A DNA stretch of 64,000 nucleotides from Bacillus sp. BA3 (GCA_002835675.1 PIZR01000002.1:1-64000), one strand, 5' to 3'. Shown: positions 1-9,280, counted from the first letter of the stretch. Notes: generated from the sequence alone by a model not told the origin. A program made the numbers and translations.

Positions 1-1
1 A

Positions 2-193
2 ATGAAGGGACGAATCGCATCTGCCCATTTACTATTAACGATTACTTACAACATCTTAAAAACAGGAGAACCTTATCATGAACTAGGCTCAAATTACCTT
101 GAAGAAAAACAAAATAACAAAGAATTAAAAATGATCGAATACCTAAAAAAGAAAGGCTATACAATCGCTCCATCTGAACAACAAACTGCATAA
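2..193 (+). CDS. C-terminal end of an IS110-family transposase (partial)
   Basis: The 63 residues visible read like the tail of IS110/IS116/IS902 transposases: a helical stretch followed by the pattern ILKTGEPYHELGSNYLE and a basic end, seen in the C-terminal transposase_20 region of that family. The frame is open at the window edge, so the methionine at base 2 is probably internal and the gene continues to the left. Whether the upstream part is intact cannot be seen. No catalytic residues of the N-terminal DEDD domain are inside the window. Its presence beside the secreted-protein group fits an accessory, mobile-element-affected region. Confidence 0.7.
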   Translation: MKGRIASAHLLLTITYNILKTGEPYHELGSNYLEEKQNNKELKMIEYLKKKGYTIAPSEQQTA

Positions 194-291
194 CCAGTTA
201 AATAACGACATAGTACATTTACCCCCATCAAAAAAATGAGAATATGGAGGGTTTATTTTAGCATGGCTTTTTTACTATTGTGTTTTCATAC

Positions 292-350
292 AAAAAAAGC
301 TGCCTTAAAGACAGCTCCGGTCTTCAGCTAACGCACCCGTTAGTTTAAGT
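292..350 (-). terminator. Two-stem terminator-like repeat, copy 1
   Basis: Read on the minus strand, AGCTGTCTTTAAGGCAGCT (298-316) folds into a hairpin followed by a run of seven T (292-298), a classic intrinsic terminator downstream of the gene ending at 432. A second small stem, CTAACG with CGTTAG (328-333 / 338-343), lies just upstream on that strand. The arrangement, including the linker CTTCAGCTAA, recurs at 1101 and in part at 6164. Confidence 0.75.
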
Positions 351-431
351 AGATTTCTTCACAAACTTTTTAGTATTTCAGTTAATACAGGAATGCTACC
401 CCGTTACTTGAAGAAGAACATGTATATAAAA

Positions 432-938
432 CTACCACAGTGCACTTCCCAACAAAATCATGCCAATAAATCCATATACAACAGTAACTCCCAAACCATA
501 CAAAAATAAGTTATCCTTTTTAAATAGTCTGATCAGTTCAAAGAAAGAAATTACAATCCGTATAACCAACAACAGTCCAAATATACTTAAAAATGACATT
601 CCAATAGTCATTGGAATCTCTGTCACTAACCTCATACCATCTGACTTATCATTTGAGACTACCCCAATCCCCATTCCAATATAAACCCACAAAAATGACC
701 TCAATATCAATGTAAAGAATAAAATGTAATAACGATGAACAGTAGGTGCCAAAGAAGAATCCACAGACGTTATCCATTTTATAAAATACTTGATACATAA
801 CCTACACGAAATAATAGGATGTAACCACGCAAATATAATATCTGTTTCATCGTCCTTAACATAAGAATTCTTTCCAAATGTCATTTTAATTATATTTGAT
901 TCGTTTTTCTTCTTTTTCTTCCTTTTCATCTTCAACAA
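432..938 (-). CDS. Membrane protein of unknown function
   Basis: I do not recognise a family. The 168-residue product begins with a very basic stretch (KRKKKKK) and has about three hydrophobic segments, at roughly residues 65-90, 105-130 and 145-165, so it is probably an integral membrane protein. No clear ribosome binding site precedes the TTG at 938 or the ATG at 929, so the start is uncertain. It lies downstream of the lipoprotein gene at 1207-1728 on the same strand, separated by a terminator-like repeat, and is followed by another copy of that repeat. A role with the neighbouring secreted protein is possible but only by position. Confidence 0.6.
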   Translation of the reverse strand: MLKMKRKKKKKNESNIIKMTFGKNSYVKDDETDIIFAWLHPIISCRLCIKYFIKWITSVDSSLAPTVHRYYILFFTLILRSFLWVYIGMGIGVVSNDKSDGMRLVTEIPMTIGMSFLSIFGLLLVIRIVISFFELIRLFKKDNLFLYGLGVTVVYGFIGMILLGSALW

Positions 939-1100
939 CCAATCTAATAGTCATAGTATAATTCGATATTATTCAATCGAAATTATATCATAAACGAGAG
1001 TAAAACTTTTTCTGTGTTAGCGAACGAGTCATTTATGTATAAAACTACATTAAATCACTTGTTTCCTTCTTCCACTAACCTGCCCCAATAGTTCCAAAAG

Positions 1101-1155
1101 AAAAGAGCTGCCTTAAAGACAGCTCCGATCTTCAGCTAAAGCCAACCATTAGTTC
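1101..1155 (-). terminator. Two-stem terminator-like repeat, copy 2
   Basis: On the minus strand GAGCTGTCTTTAAGGCAGCTC (1105-1125) is a near-perfect hairpin followed by TTTTCTTTT. It sits between the lipoprotein gene (ends 1207) and the membrane protein gene (starts 938) and shares sequence and linker with copy 1. Confidence 0.75.
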
Positions 1156-1206
1156 ACTAAGAAAGGTAATTTCCATTTTATCCCTTTAAGGGGTATGGAT
1201 AGAGTA

Positions 1207-1728
1207 TCACTCAACAAGCTGATCCTCAATAAAATGCTCACTCTTGATTACCTTTCCTTCCTTATTTTTATCATAAACATTGTATTCTTTTTGTGTTTCA
1301 GCATCTGACCAAATTATATATGCAATTAGATCATTCTTATGATGTTCTAGCCGATCTGTATTCATGTAACTTTCATCAAGCTGCCAGTCTCTTGGCAAAT
1401 CCTCACTTTCCCTATAAAAGGATATATCAAAAATCCTGTTTTTTCCTTCCATTACTTTTATTTCTTCTTCAACTGGATGTTCCTTACTGTATTTTTCAAC
1501 TACTTCTTTCAATTCTATTAAATCTTTTGGTGGATTTAGAATCATATAATGCTTTTTAACAGTCACCTCTTCTTCATCCTTTTTACCAAAGATCTCTTCT
1601 GTATTTTCAATTTCGAAAATCTTTGTTTCCCCACTTGATTCCTCATTCTTTATACATCCAATTAAGTTTAATGGAATTAAGAATATACAAATCATTAAAA
1701 CTATAATTTTCAAATTAACTTTAATCAC
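1207..1728 (-). CDS. Lipoprotein, candidate partner or immunity protein of the secreted protein encoded upstream
   Basis: The 173-residue product has a type II signal peptide: a hydrophobic N-terminus ending in the lipobox LIGC (Cys at about residue 25), then an acidic linker rich in Glu and Lys. The rest is a mixed alpha/beta domain without a family I can name. Translation most likely starts at the GTG at 1728 behind AGGGG. The gene overlaps the end of the large secreted-protein gene by 8 bases, implying coupled translation. In proteobacteria DUF3289 toxin-like genes often have a small lipoprotein or membrane neighbour, so an immunity role is a reasonable inference, but no homology is claimed. 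Confidence 0.7.
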   Translation of the reverse strand: MIKVNLKIIVLMICIFLIPLNLIGCIKNEESSGETKIFEIENTEEIFGKKDEEEVTVKKHYMILNPPKDLIELKEVVEKYSKEHPVEEEIKVMEGKNRIFDISFYRESEDLPRDWQLDESYMNTDRLEHHKNDLIAYIIWSDAETQKEYNVYDKNKEGKVIKSEHFIEDQLVE

Positions 1729-4465
1729 TCAATTTCCCCTCAAATGGTACATCCATTTCCATTACAGTAACAAAGGGCTTATATTTGCCATTATATTCAT
1801 CATAATGCTGTAAGACAAACCAGGAACGGAATCCTGCTAAGTTGACATACTCCTTCTCAACATCTGGCCGATCCAACCCAAAATGATCATATAAACGAAC
1901 ACGCATGACTCCTTTAAAGTGATTATTCTCTACAGAAAAATCTTTTACGGATACCGTATTCCCCCAAGTATCATTTACTGTAATTGTAAGTCCACCTACT
2001 CGATCACTCCAGGTGCTAAACGTCGGATAACTAGCATTTCTCTGTATCAAATTATAAAATTCATTTGTATTCTTTGTACTTTTATCCAACTTAAGCGCTG
2101 CCAAATTACCTCCATTTTTCTTTAGCTCATCAACTAAGGCATTTTTGACAAATTCAACATAGGCTTTCGTTGTTTCATGCTCACTTGCTTCTTTAGTTAA
2201 AGTCTGGTTTTTGTACTCTTTACCAGTTCCCTCTTTAAAATGATTAATCATATCTAAAATAACCTCTTCCATATCTCCCATGGAAAACAAGCTTGTTGTC
2301 ATATCCTCGAACTCATAAAAGAGAATACCTGGGAAATAAGATTCAAGTAATTGGAATCTGAACATCCAGCTAATATCTTTTATTTCATCTTCTGTATAAT
2401 CATTTGTTTTCATATCATTCGCTATATTTCCATTTTCATCATAGCCTTCTGGTCTATCTGATTGATAAATTTCTGTATCGGTAAAATCAGAGTACAACGG
2501 CCTCAAATCCTCATTATCAAACTTTCCATCTCCGTCACTATCTTTTCGGTCAGGGAAACTGGTTGGAAAGAAACCTTCATAATGAATTTTAACTCCAAAA
2601 ATTTCTACCGTGAATGATTTTAATTGCCCCATTTCTTGCCCATCGGTTAATCCATCTCCGTCACTATCCTTCTTGTTAGGATCTGAGTAAATTATACCGT
2701 ACGGTGTTTTCATTCCTTCAATTTCATAGCTGTCGTATAAGCCATCCCCGTCCGAATCTGTTTTATCAATTTCTACATCACCTGATATACCATTTTCGTC
2801 ATCTCTTCCTACATCACCTACTGTCTTCGTTGCAAGATTGTTAAGCAGATCTTTATTTACATCATGCGTCCCTGAGTAGTCTATTTCCCTATTCCATAGC
2901 TCCAACCATTTTGCCTTATCAACAACCAGATATTCACCAAAGTGAGTAGTTTCCACACTTATTGTATTTTTACTTGTATCTAACACAGTGTTAATGCTTT
3001 CAAACATTTCCTCGTCTTCATTGTACCAAATGATGGCTAGATCATCTTCCAACGTGTCTCCGAGCTTCGCTTCATCAAACGTAAACTGAATGCTTGCTTT
3101 CTCAAATTCTGATTGCGTATTGATGCTTACAGGAGAACCAATAATACCGTGTAAATTAGTTGTTTTAATATTTATGTTGTTTGTGCTGCTAATTCTAGTC
3201 GTTTTATTAATATTATCCTTTGCACTAAACCCAACTTCTACGCTTTTAATTTCTGATTTATCAGGCTGAATCAATGATTTACTAATCGATTGTTTATAGA
3301 GTTCTTGTGAATCCTCGCTTCCGTCATTGTCGCCGTCTGCAGCATTCGGATTTGTCTTTAAAGCATATTCATCTCCATCACTTAACCCATCGTTATCTGT
3401 ATCATACTTATTAGGTAATGAATCGAACTGATGTACTTCAAATCCGTCAGTTAAATCATCTTGGTCTGAGTCTCCTTTAATCAAATTTGTTTGATTAGCT
3501 TGCTCGTCTTTATTAATCAGGCCGTCTTCATCGATATCTTCATCTGCATCACTTATGCCATTACGATCTGAATCATATTTTGTCGGGGAAATAAATGATT
3601 TGACCTCATATTCAATATTGTCCTGCAATCCATCACCATCTGTATCCTTTTTAAATGGATTCATTCCCTCTAGGAATTCTATTCCATCTGTTAAAGTATC
3701 ACCATCCGTTTCAGAGGTAGATTCAAAGAATTCTGTGTTAAATGAATAGCCTGCTTTTTCAAGTCCGAATAACACTTGTTTATATGCATTTTGATAAGAT
3801 TTTGATGCAGGGACAGCTAGATCTTTTTCTAGAAACTCATTACCTTTTTCAGACATTTTACCAGCGTTATTCAAATGAGCTTTTAGTTTATTTCCTTTTT
3901 GATCTGCTTGATCGGAGATATCCTTTAAGATGCCGATAGCATTTTTATTGACAATTTTATCCGATAAATAAAAATTAAAGAGTATATCTGCAAGTAATAC
4001 TTCAGTTGGTTCATTAAAATCGTTTTTTGTTACATACCCCCATAGACATATGGTTAACTTATGTTTGATTTCCAAGAGCCGATCACTTTTAAGAACCGAC
4101 TCATGTATATACTCCTCTTGAACAGCTTGTTCATATTGGTTAATCAATTGTTGAAGTACATCAAGTTCATTAATATCTTTTTGTTTAAAGTCTCCGATTT
4201 CATCAAATTCCGCTATCAGTTTAGAATCAAACTTAGCATTAGTTTCTTTTATGACTGTCGCGAAACGCTTTAATTCATTTATTGCAATCTGATCATAGAT
4301 TTTCGCAATTCTGGTGTCCTCATAGAATTCATATTCACTTAACCATTGTTTTACATTTTGCTGACTAGAGTTATTGCCCTTGGCAACCGCCGCTTGCCCA
4401 ATTCCGCCGAAAATCATTGCAAAGATCAATAAAAAACTCAATATACTTTTTACTTTATTTTTCAA
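1721..4465 (-). CDS. Large secreted calcium-repeat (TSP3-like) protein with a DUF3289-like C-terminal domain
   Basis: The 914-residue product starts at a TTG at 4465 behind AGAGGTGAT and has an N-terminal Sec signal (basic KNKVKS, hydrophobic core, AVAKG cleavage region). A helical domain follows (about 30-240). Two clusters of thrombospondin-type-3-like calcium-binding repeats (D-x-D-x-D-G-L-x-D patterns) lie at about 255-395 and 567-655, separated by a beta-rich domain of the kind found before VWA domains (ending FGEYLVVDK). From about residue 685 the sequence (DDM-like start, GLTITVNDTWGN, YDHFGLD, FRSWFVLQHYD, KPFVTVMEMDVPF) matches my memory of DUF3289, found at the C-termini of toxin-like proteins. 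Function is unproven; a secreted effector with a C-terminal active domain is the working reading. Confidence 0.75.
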   Translation of the reverse strand: MKNKVKSILSFLLIFAMIFGGIGQAAVAKGNNSSQQNVKQWLSEYEFYEDTRIAKIYDQIAINELKRFATVIKETNAKFDSKLIAEFDEIGDFKQKDINELDVLQQLINQYEQAVQEEYIHESVLKSDRLLEIKHKLTICLWGYVTKNDFNEPTEVLLADILFNFYLSDKIVNKNAIGILKDISDQADQKGNKLKAHLNNAGKMSEKGNEFLEKDLAVPASKSYQNAYKQVLFGLEKAGYSFNTEFFESTSETDGDTLTDGIEFLEGMNPFKKDTDGDGLQDNIEYEVKSFISPTKYDSDRNGISDADEDIDEDGLINKDEQANQTNLIKGDSDQDDLTDGFEVHQFDSLPNKYDTDNDGLSDGDEYALKTNPNAADGDNDGSEDSQELYKQSISKSLIQPDKSEIKSVEVGFSAKDNINKTTRISSTNNINIKTTNLHGIIGSPVSINTQSEFEKASIQFTFDEAKLGDTLEDDLAIIWYNEDEEMFESINTVLDTSKNTISVETTHFGEYLVVDKAKWLELWNREIDYSGTHDVNKDLLNNLATKTVGDVGRDDENGISGDVEIDKTDSDGDGLYDSYEIEGMKTPYGIIYSDPNKKDSDGDGLTDGQEMGQLKSFTVEIFGVKIHYEGFFPTSFPDRKDSDGDGKFDNEDLRPLYSDFTDTEIYQSDRPEGYDENGNIANDMKTNDYTEDEIKDISWMFRFQLLESYFPGILFYEFEDMTTSLFSMGDMEEVILDMINHFKEGTGKEYKNQTLTKEASEHETTKAYVEFVKNALVDELKKNGGNLAALKLDKSTKNTNEFYNLIQRNASYPTFSTWSDRVGGLTITVNDTWGNTVSVKDFSVENNHFKGVMRVRLYDHFGLDRPDVEKEYVNLAGFRSWFVLQHYDEYNGKYKPFVTVMEMDVPFEGKLSD

Positions 4466-4477
4466 CGTGATAATCAC

Positions 4478-5272
4478 CTCTATAAGAATATTAATTTAAC
4501 CTATTTACGATATGGTTCCCATCCAAAGAAATATTGTCAAAATCCTTGAGTTAACGTCATTAAATCAACGCCTTTACAATTGTAATTTTCTAATGCAACT
4601 AGTTAGTACCTATCAAAAGCATAAATAGGAATTTACTCCAAACGAAAATAATGCTGAATATTCTGAAATTTAATAAATCAGAAAGACACCTAGTTCATTG
4701 TCTTTTTAAATTAACCGAACATAAATAAATCTTTGATCCAATAGATTTTCGGACTGTAAACCAATTAATGAATCCCGTTTAGCTCCTCAACCGTTTATAT
4801 GAAAAGTGTCAGGGGATGATGCTTTTTGTTCCTAAGACTGTGGCGAAAATGCAAAAAGCATTGAAGAGCATAAAATAAACAGTAACAGCTCTTATAGTTC
4901 CTTGAGGGATAAATTCATTTTTTCTCCTTTCCTCCCTAAAAATAATTTTTTCAACTAAGTATTAGTTTACAGATTAAAATTATGGAATATAAGGTAAAGA
5001 TTTCCTATATATTTTTATCAGACTTATGAATTAATGATTTTCTTTTAAGCCACCTTTTGATTCATATGTACTTTCCTTTTCCTATAAGAAAACCCCTTTA
5101 GATAACCACAAAGGGGCAAAGCATCGTAACTTTTTTGCAAACATCGCGACTTTATTCAAAATATCTCAGGTTTTATAAACAACGTGACTTTATTTTAGAT
5201 ACCACACTCTGTACAATTTTAGGGTTCATTTCTTTAGCCATTGCAGGTTTACTATGTAACCGATGAATGAAC
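4478..5272. other. AT-rich intergenic stretch, no gene seen
   Basis: Nearly 800 bases without a supportable reading frame. It holds an inverted repeat (ATGCTTTTTG near 4820, CAAAAAGCAT near 4852), a hairpin CCCCTTT/AAAGGGG around 5093-5116, and imperfect short direct repeats containing CGACTTTATT and GTGACTTTATT around 5145-5195. The direct repeats could be the end of a lost mobile element, but I cannot name one. Confidence 0.4.
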
Positions 5273-5300
5273 AAAAAAGACCTTCAATTGAAGGTCTTTA
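5273..5300 (-). terminator. Intrinsic terminator after the lipoprotein gene
   Basis: GACCTTC-aatt-GAAGGTC (5279-5296) is followed by TTTTTTG on the minus strand, about 45 bases past the stop of the gene ending at 5344. Confidence 0.8.
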
Positions 5301-5343
5301 CTCATATGAGGAACAATTTGGATAAAGGTCCCTCCTTAATGTG

Positions 5344-6006
5344 TCAATAAGACCATTTCTCATCATCTGTAACCCACTGATTTTTCTTTAAATCAAAGGA
5401 TTCATAATCATCGTGAAGAGAAAAGTAGGCTGGCAATGTTATTGCTTGTCCATCTGCTTTTTTCCAGCAATCTGCGACCCAAGTAGCAAACGCTTGTTTT
5501 TCTGCAAGGTTAATTTCTTCTTCATTTTTTTCGTAGAAATCCCAAAAGTCTCCTGTTTGATTACCTAAAAGGTGGGTGTATCTTACATTTTCAATCATAC
5601 CCTTACTACCTGCAAAGATAGTAGAATCCTTACCCTCGTTAAAGACTTCATTAGCCTGTCTATCCATTGAGAACATAGTAATGGATAAGTTAAACTCGGA
5701 AGGATCATCTACAAATGCTACAAAATCCAATAATTCCACTTTAGAGTAAATGGTGTATTTATGTAACTCCTTTATATTACTGATAAATGTTTCCGATTTT
5801 GCTTCAAGGTTTTCTTCGACTGACTTCATATAGCTGTCTACCGTATAAAGAGATTTGACTTCTTCATCTTCATTGACTGTTTTTTCTTCATCTTCTTTGA
5901 CTATTTTATCTTCAGAATTGGCTTTCTTGTTCTCCGTGTTTAATGCTTCACAACCCAATAACCCCAATAATAAAATAGAAAATAAAACAAGTGATGCTTT
6001 TTTCAA
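5344..6006 (-). CDS. Lipoprotein of unknown function
   Basis: The 220-residue product has a short lipoprotein signal (MKKASLVLFSILLLGLLGC, lipobox LLGC with Cys at about 19), then an acidic low-complexity linker rich in Glu, Asp and Lys (about 22-52) and a folded domain with several tryptophans near its end (WVADCWKKADG, WSY). The start is a TTG behind GGAGAATAT. A clear terminator follows. No family is recognised. It is probably anchored on the outer face of the membrane and is transcribed alone. Confidence 0.7.
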   Translation of the reverse strand: MKKASLVLFSILLLGLLGCEALNTENKKANSEDKIVKEDEEKTVNEDEEVKSLYTVDSYMKSVEENLEAKSETFISNIKELHKYTIYSKVELLDFVAFVDDPSEFNLSITMFSMDRQANEVFNEGKDSTIFAGSKGMIENVRYTHLLGNQTGDFWDFYEKNEEEINLAEKQAFATWVADCWKKADGQAITLPAYFSLHDDYESFDLKKNQWVTDDEKWSY

Positions 6007-6163
6007 ATATTCTCCTCATCTCTATAACTTTTCCATCATACTTCAACCAATTATACCAAACCTTATACCTAAACGATCTCCGAAGCATACAAAAAAGTAC
6101 CCGAAAAGGATTCCAAGCAGGTCATCTTTACCAGAGGCGCTAATGCCGTTTCCAATAATCCAT

Positions 6164-6208
6164 AAGAAAAGAGCTGCCTTAAATACAGCTCCGACCTTCA
6201 GCTAAAGT
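6164..6208 (-). terminator. Two-stem terminator-like repeat, copy 3
   Basis: GAGCTGTATTTAAGGCAGCTC on the minus strand (6171-6191) followed by TTTTCTT, with the CTTCAGCTAA linker, lies just after the TetR gene ending at 6230. The linker and first stem match copies 1 and 2; the second stem is degenerate. Confidence 0.7.
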
Positions 6209-6229
6209 AGATTTATCATGCGATACACT

Positions 6230-6775
6230 CTATAAAATCCTCTCTAATAAATCCCCCACTTTTTCTGCCATTTCCTCTGGTGGATAAGGCATGCCATTTT
6301 TTAGCCACCATTCCACTACACCTACGTAAGCATTTGCAACAAATTCAACAACTACATCTTCGCTTTGACCAAAATTTTTCCCTTTTGTTATATCGACGTC
6401 TTTTTTGAACTCTTCGATATTATGCTGAACAAACCGGCTGCGAAAGTACGGAGCTCCTTCACTCACCAACATCGTCGAAAAAAATAAATAATTACTTTCA
6501 AGATATTCCATACAGTGTACAGTCGATTCAATCCAATCCATTTCAGCTTCCGTTTCACAAAGGTTAACCATGTTATTTATATGTTCTTCTATGATCTTAT
6601 CCAACAGATCAAATTTATCCAAGTAATGAAGATAAACCGTTGCACGGTTAATATTTGCCCTGTCAGAAATATCCTGAATGGTAATGCTATCGAAATTTTT
6701 TTCTGACATCAATTCAAGAAATGCTTTTTTTATTGCATCTTGAGTTCTAACAATTCTTCTATCCACTTTTGCCAT
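6230..6775 (-). CDS. TetR-family transcriptional regulator
   Basis: This 181-residue protein has an N-terminal TetR helix-turn-helix (about residues 8-55: AFLELMSEKNFDSITIQDISDRANINRATVYLHYLDK), followed by a helical ligand-binding domain ending near LLERIL, of the TetR_C type common in Bacillus. Length is normal for the family. It is divergent from an SDR gene at 6959, and a palindrome in the 183-base gap is a likely operator. It probably represses the SDR gene and itself; the inducer is unknown. Confidence 0.9.
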   Translation of the reverse strand: MAKVDRRIVRTQDAIKKAFLELMSEKNFDSITIQDISDRANINRATVYLHYLDKFDLLDKIIEEHINNMVNLCETEAEMDWIESTVHCMEYLESNYLFFSTMLVSEGAPYFRSRFVQHNIEEFKKDVDITKGKNFGQSEDVVVEFVANAYVGVVEWWLKNGMPYPPEEMAEKVGDLLERIL

Positions 6776-6823
6776 GTTATTGACACCATACTTTCACTGA
6801 GATAGTCAACAATTTTTATTGAT

Positions 6824-6841
6824 TTGTTGTTTAAACATCAA
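6824..6841. promoter_or_regulatory. Palindrome, candidate operator for the TetR regulator
   Basis: TTGTTGTTTAAACATCAA is an 18-base palindrome with one mismatched pair around a perfect TGTTTAAACA core. It lies in the divergent promoter region between the TetR gene and the SDR gene. TetR proteins typically bind such palindromes; assignment is by position only. Confidence 0.5.
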
Positions 6842-6958
6842 AACTGATTAAATTAACGATTTATATGCCTTGTTTTGTTTATATTTATATTTTAGATTAT
6901 AGACAGGTGTCGAGAAAACATCAAATGTAGTTTTTTTTACATGAAGGGATGATACGAA

Positions 6959-7705
6959 ATGACAATTGAAAACAAAGTAATTATAATCACTGGGGCCTCA
7001 TCTGGAATTGGTGAAGCAACTGCAAAATTATTGGCCAGTAAAGGTGCTAAAGTTGTTTTGGGCGCTCGTCGCGAAGACAAATTAAAAGCATTGACTGAGG
7101 AAATTCAAAAAGCTGGTGGACAAGCTGCTTATCGCGTCACAGATGTTGTTAATCCAGATGATAGTCATCAGCTTGTTCAACAAGCTAAAGACACTTTTGG
7201 TGGTGTCGATGTAATCTTCTTGAACGCTGGAATAATGCCTAATTCACCACTTTCCGAATTAAAAACTGACGAATGGAACAGTATGGTTGACGTTAATATT
7301 AAAGGTGTATTGAATGGTATCGCCGCAGTATTGCCAACATTTACATCGCAAAAGTCTGGACATATCATCACTACTTCTTCAGTAGCTGGGCTTAAAGCTT
7401 ACCCAGGCGGTGCAGTTTATGGCGCAACAAAGTGGGCTGTTCGTGATTTAATGGAAGTTTTGCGTATGGAATCTGCCCAAGAAGGTACTAACATCCGCAC
7501 AGCAACAATTTATCCAGCAGCGATTAACACGGAATTGTTGGATACGATTACTGATAAGAATATTTCAGAAGGTATGACTGCGTTGTACGAACAATATGGT
7601 ATTGCACCTGATCGAGTTGCCAATATTGTGGCATTCGCTATTGATCAGCCAAAAGATACGAACATTAATGAGTTTACAATTGGACCAACAAGTCAACCAT
7701 GGTAA
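6959..7705 (+). CDS. Short-chain dehydrogenase/reductase (YdfG-like)
   Basis: A 248-residue classical SDR. It shows the cofactor motif TGASSGIG (about residues 11-18), an Arg-rich segment after beta-2 (GARRE) favouring NADP(H), the NAG motif (about 88-90), a catalytic Ser in TSSVAG (about 141) and the Y-x-x-x-K pair in YGATK (about 154-158). The C-terminus is of the clan that reduces small carbonyls or 3-hydroxy acids. The start has GGGATGAT upstream. It is divergent from the TetR gene and likely controlled by it. Substrate is not predictable from sequence. Confidence 0.88.
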   Translation: MTIENKVIIITGASSGIGEATAKLLASKGAKVVLGARREDKLKALTEEIQKAGGQAAYRVTDVVNPDDSHQLVQQAKDTFGGVDVIFLNAGIMPNSPLSELKTDEWNSMVDVNIKGVLNGIAAVLPTFTSQKSGHIITTSSVAGLKAYPGGAVYGATKWAVRDLMEVLRMESAQEGTNIRTATIYPAAINTELLDTITDKNISEGMTALYEQYGIAPDRVANIVAFAIDQPKDTNINEFTIGPTSQPW

Positions 7706-7751
7706 TAATTACAAGATGAGATAAAACTAGCGCTATTCATTTTCTAAAGCT

Positions 7752-7780
7752 CAGGCTGTCGAGTAGACCTCGACAGCCTG
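7752..7780 (+). terminator. Strong hairpin after the SDR gene
   Basis: CAGGCTGTCGAG and CTCGACAGCCTG form a perfect 12-bp stem with a 5-base loop, 47 bases after the stop. There is no U-run, so it may work as a weak terminator or as a stabilising 3' end. Confidence 0.6.
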
Positions 7781-7966
7781 GCACATTATACTTTGAAATT
7801 TATTCAGAGACAGGAACAAAGAGGATTTTAAAAAACTGATATTGTTTAAAAGGTCTGGATATTAATGGAGAAAACAGCTAAATTGAAAGTTATCTAATAC
7901 CCTTAAAAATCTCCCCCTTTACGCAATTACAAAATGACACTGTACTGAAAGTAGGAGATCCATTTT

Positions 7967-9139
7967 ATGACTAAACGAAATAACTTGCTGATTTTCATAT
8001 TGACCATAGGAGTTTTCGGCATCTTAAATACCGAAATGGGGGTTATTGGGTTAATGCCCTCCATTGCTGATCACTTCAATGTCAGCATATCAAAAGCAGG
8101 ATTGCTTGTGAGTCTTTTTGCTCTTACTATTGCTGTATCTGGACCAACGATGCCGTTATTGTTTTCCGGGATAAATCGTAAGAAGGTCATGTTACTTGTA
8201 TTAGGAGTTTTCGTTATAGGAAACATTGTATCCATATTTACATCTAATTTTACCATTCTATTAATTGCTCGTATAATTCCAGCCTTCTTCCATCCAATTT
8301 ATTGTTCTTTGGCATTTACAGTAGCTGCTTCCTCAGTAAGTAAAGAAGAAGCTCCAAAAGCTGTTTCTAAAGTATTTATCGGTGTATCTGCGGGTATGGT
8401 AGCCGGCGTACCGATCGCAAATTTTATTGATAGTGCCGTTTCGTATGAAATGGCGATGGCATTCTTTGCTATTGTTAATGCTATTGTATTCATTGCTACA
8501 TTGATTTTTGTTCCATCTATACCTGTTGAGGAAAGAATTTCTTATGGTACACAACTTTCCGTATTAAAAAAACCTATTTTATGGCTTTCCATCGTGACTG
8601 TCATTTTATTAAACTCAGCTATATTTGGGGTTTATAGTTATTTTGCTGAATATCTGAAAACAGTTACGAATATGTCCCCGAATACCATAAGTTTAACGTT
8701 ATTCGTCTTCGGTGGAGCCAGTATTATCGGAAACATTGTCGCAGGAAATTCACTTACTCATAGTGCCATTAAGTCTGTAGTATCTTTTCCTTTGTTATTG
8801 GGTGCTGTTTACATCATTTTATTCTTCACAGGACAATTTACCGTACCTATGGAAATTACAACTTTAATTTGGGGAATATTAGCCGGAGGAATAATGGCAA
8901 ATATTAATCAATATTTGATTGCGTCTTCAGCTCCCGAAGCGCCTGATTTCGCCAATGGCTTATTTATATCATCCTGTAACGTAGGAACAACAAATGGTGC
9001 AGCAGCAGGCGGGTTATTTATATCAGAACTGGGTACACAATACGTCGTATTAGTAGGAATCCTATCATTGATACTAAGTTTGGTAACTATTTTTCTTAGA
9101 AACTACATGTTTACTCCTACACAACAACTATCTAGATAA
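7967..9139 (+). CDS. MFS transporter, drug/sugar efflux type (AraJ/YwfA-like)
   Basis: A 390-residue protein with about 12 hydrophobic segments and a major-facilitator layout. The N-terminal half has GILNTEMGVIGLMPSIADHF, typical of the DHA1 AraJ/YdhP/YwfA group, and the segment after TM2 carries the charged GINRKKV loop. Such proteins export sugars, amino-acid derivatives or drugs by proton antiport. RBS is GTAGGAGATCC before the ATG. It stands alone between two SDR genes with gaps over 140 bases on both sides. Substrate unknown. Confidence 0.88.
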   Translation: MTKRNNLLIFILTIGVFGILNTEMGVIGLMPSIADHFNVSISKAGLLVSLFALTIAVSGPTMPLLFSGINRKKVMLLVLGVFVIGNIVSIFTSNFTILLIARIIPAFFHPIYCSLAFTVAASSVSKEEAPKAVSKVFIGVSAGMVAGVPIANFIDSAVSYEMAMAFFAIVNAIVFIATLIFVPSIPVEERISYGTQLSVLKKPILWLSIVTVILLNSAIFGVYSYFAEYLKTVTNMSPNTISLTLFVFGGASIIGNIVAGNSLTHSAIKSVVSFPLLLGAVYIILFFTGQFTVPMEITTLIWGILAGGIMANINQYLIASSAPEAPDFANGLFISSCNVGTTNGAAAGGLFISELGTQYVVLVGILSLILSLVTIFLRNYMFTPTQQLSR

Positions 9140-9280
9140 GGAATAAGTTCAACATTCTATAAAAGTTCCCTGTTCATTATTGCTTTATTTTCCCTGCCCT
9201 ACTTTCTTTTATTGAATTTATAGGGTGTGGAAAATTCTACTCTGGCCCAAGATTAGTAGCCGAAAAAAGGAGGATATATT

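Noticed and set aside
4819-4861. Possible tRNA-like or small RNA fold around ATGCTTTTTG/CAAAAAGCAT
   Set aside because: Only one AT-rich stem, no conserved tRNA arms and no terminator; not supportable as an RNA gene.
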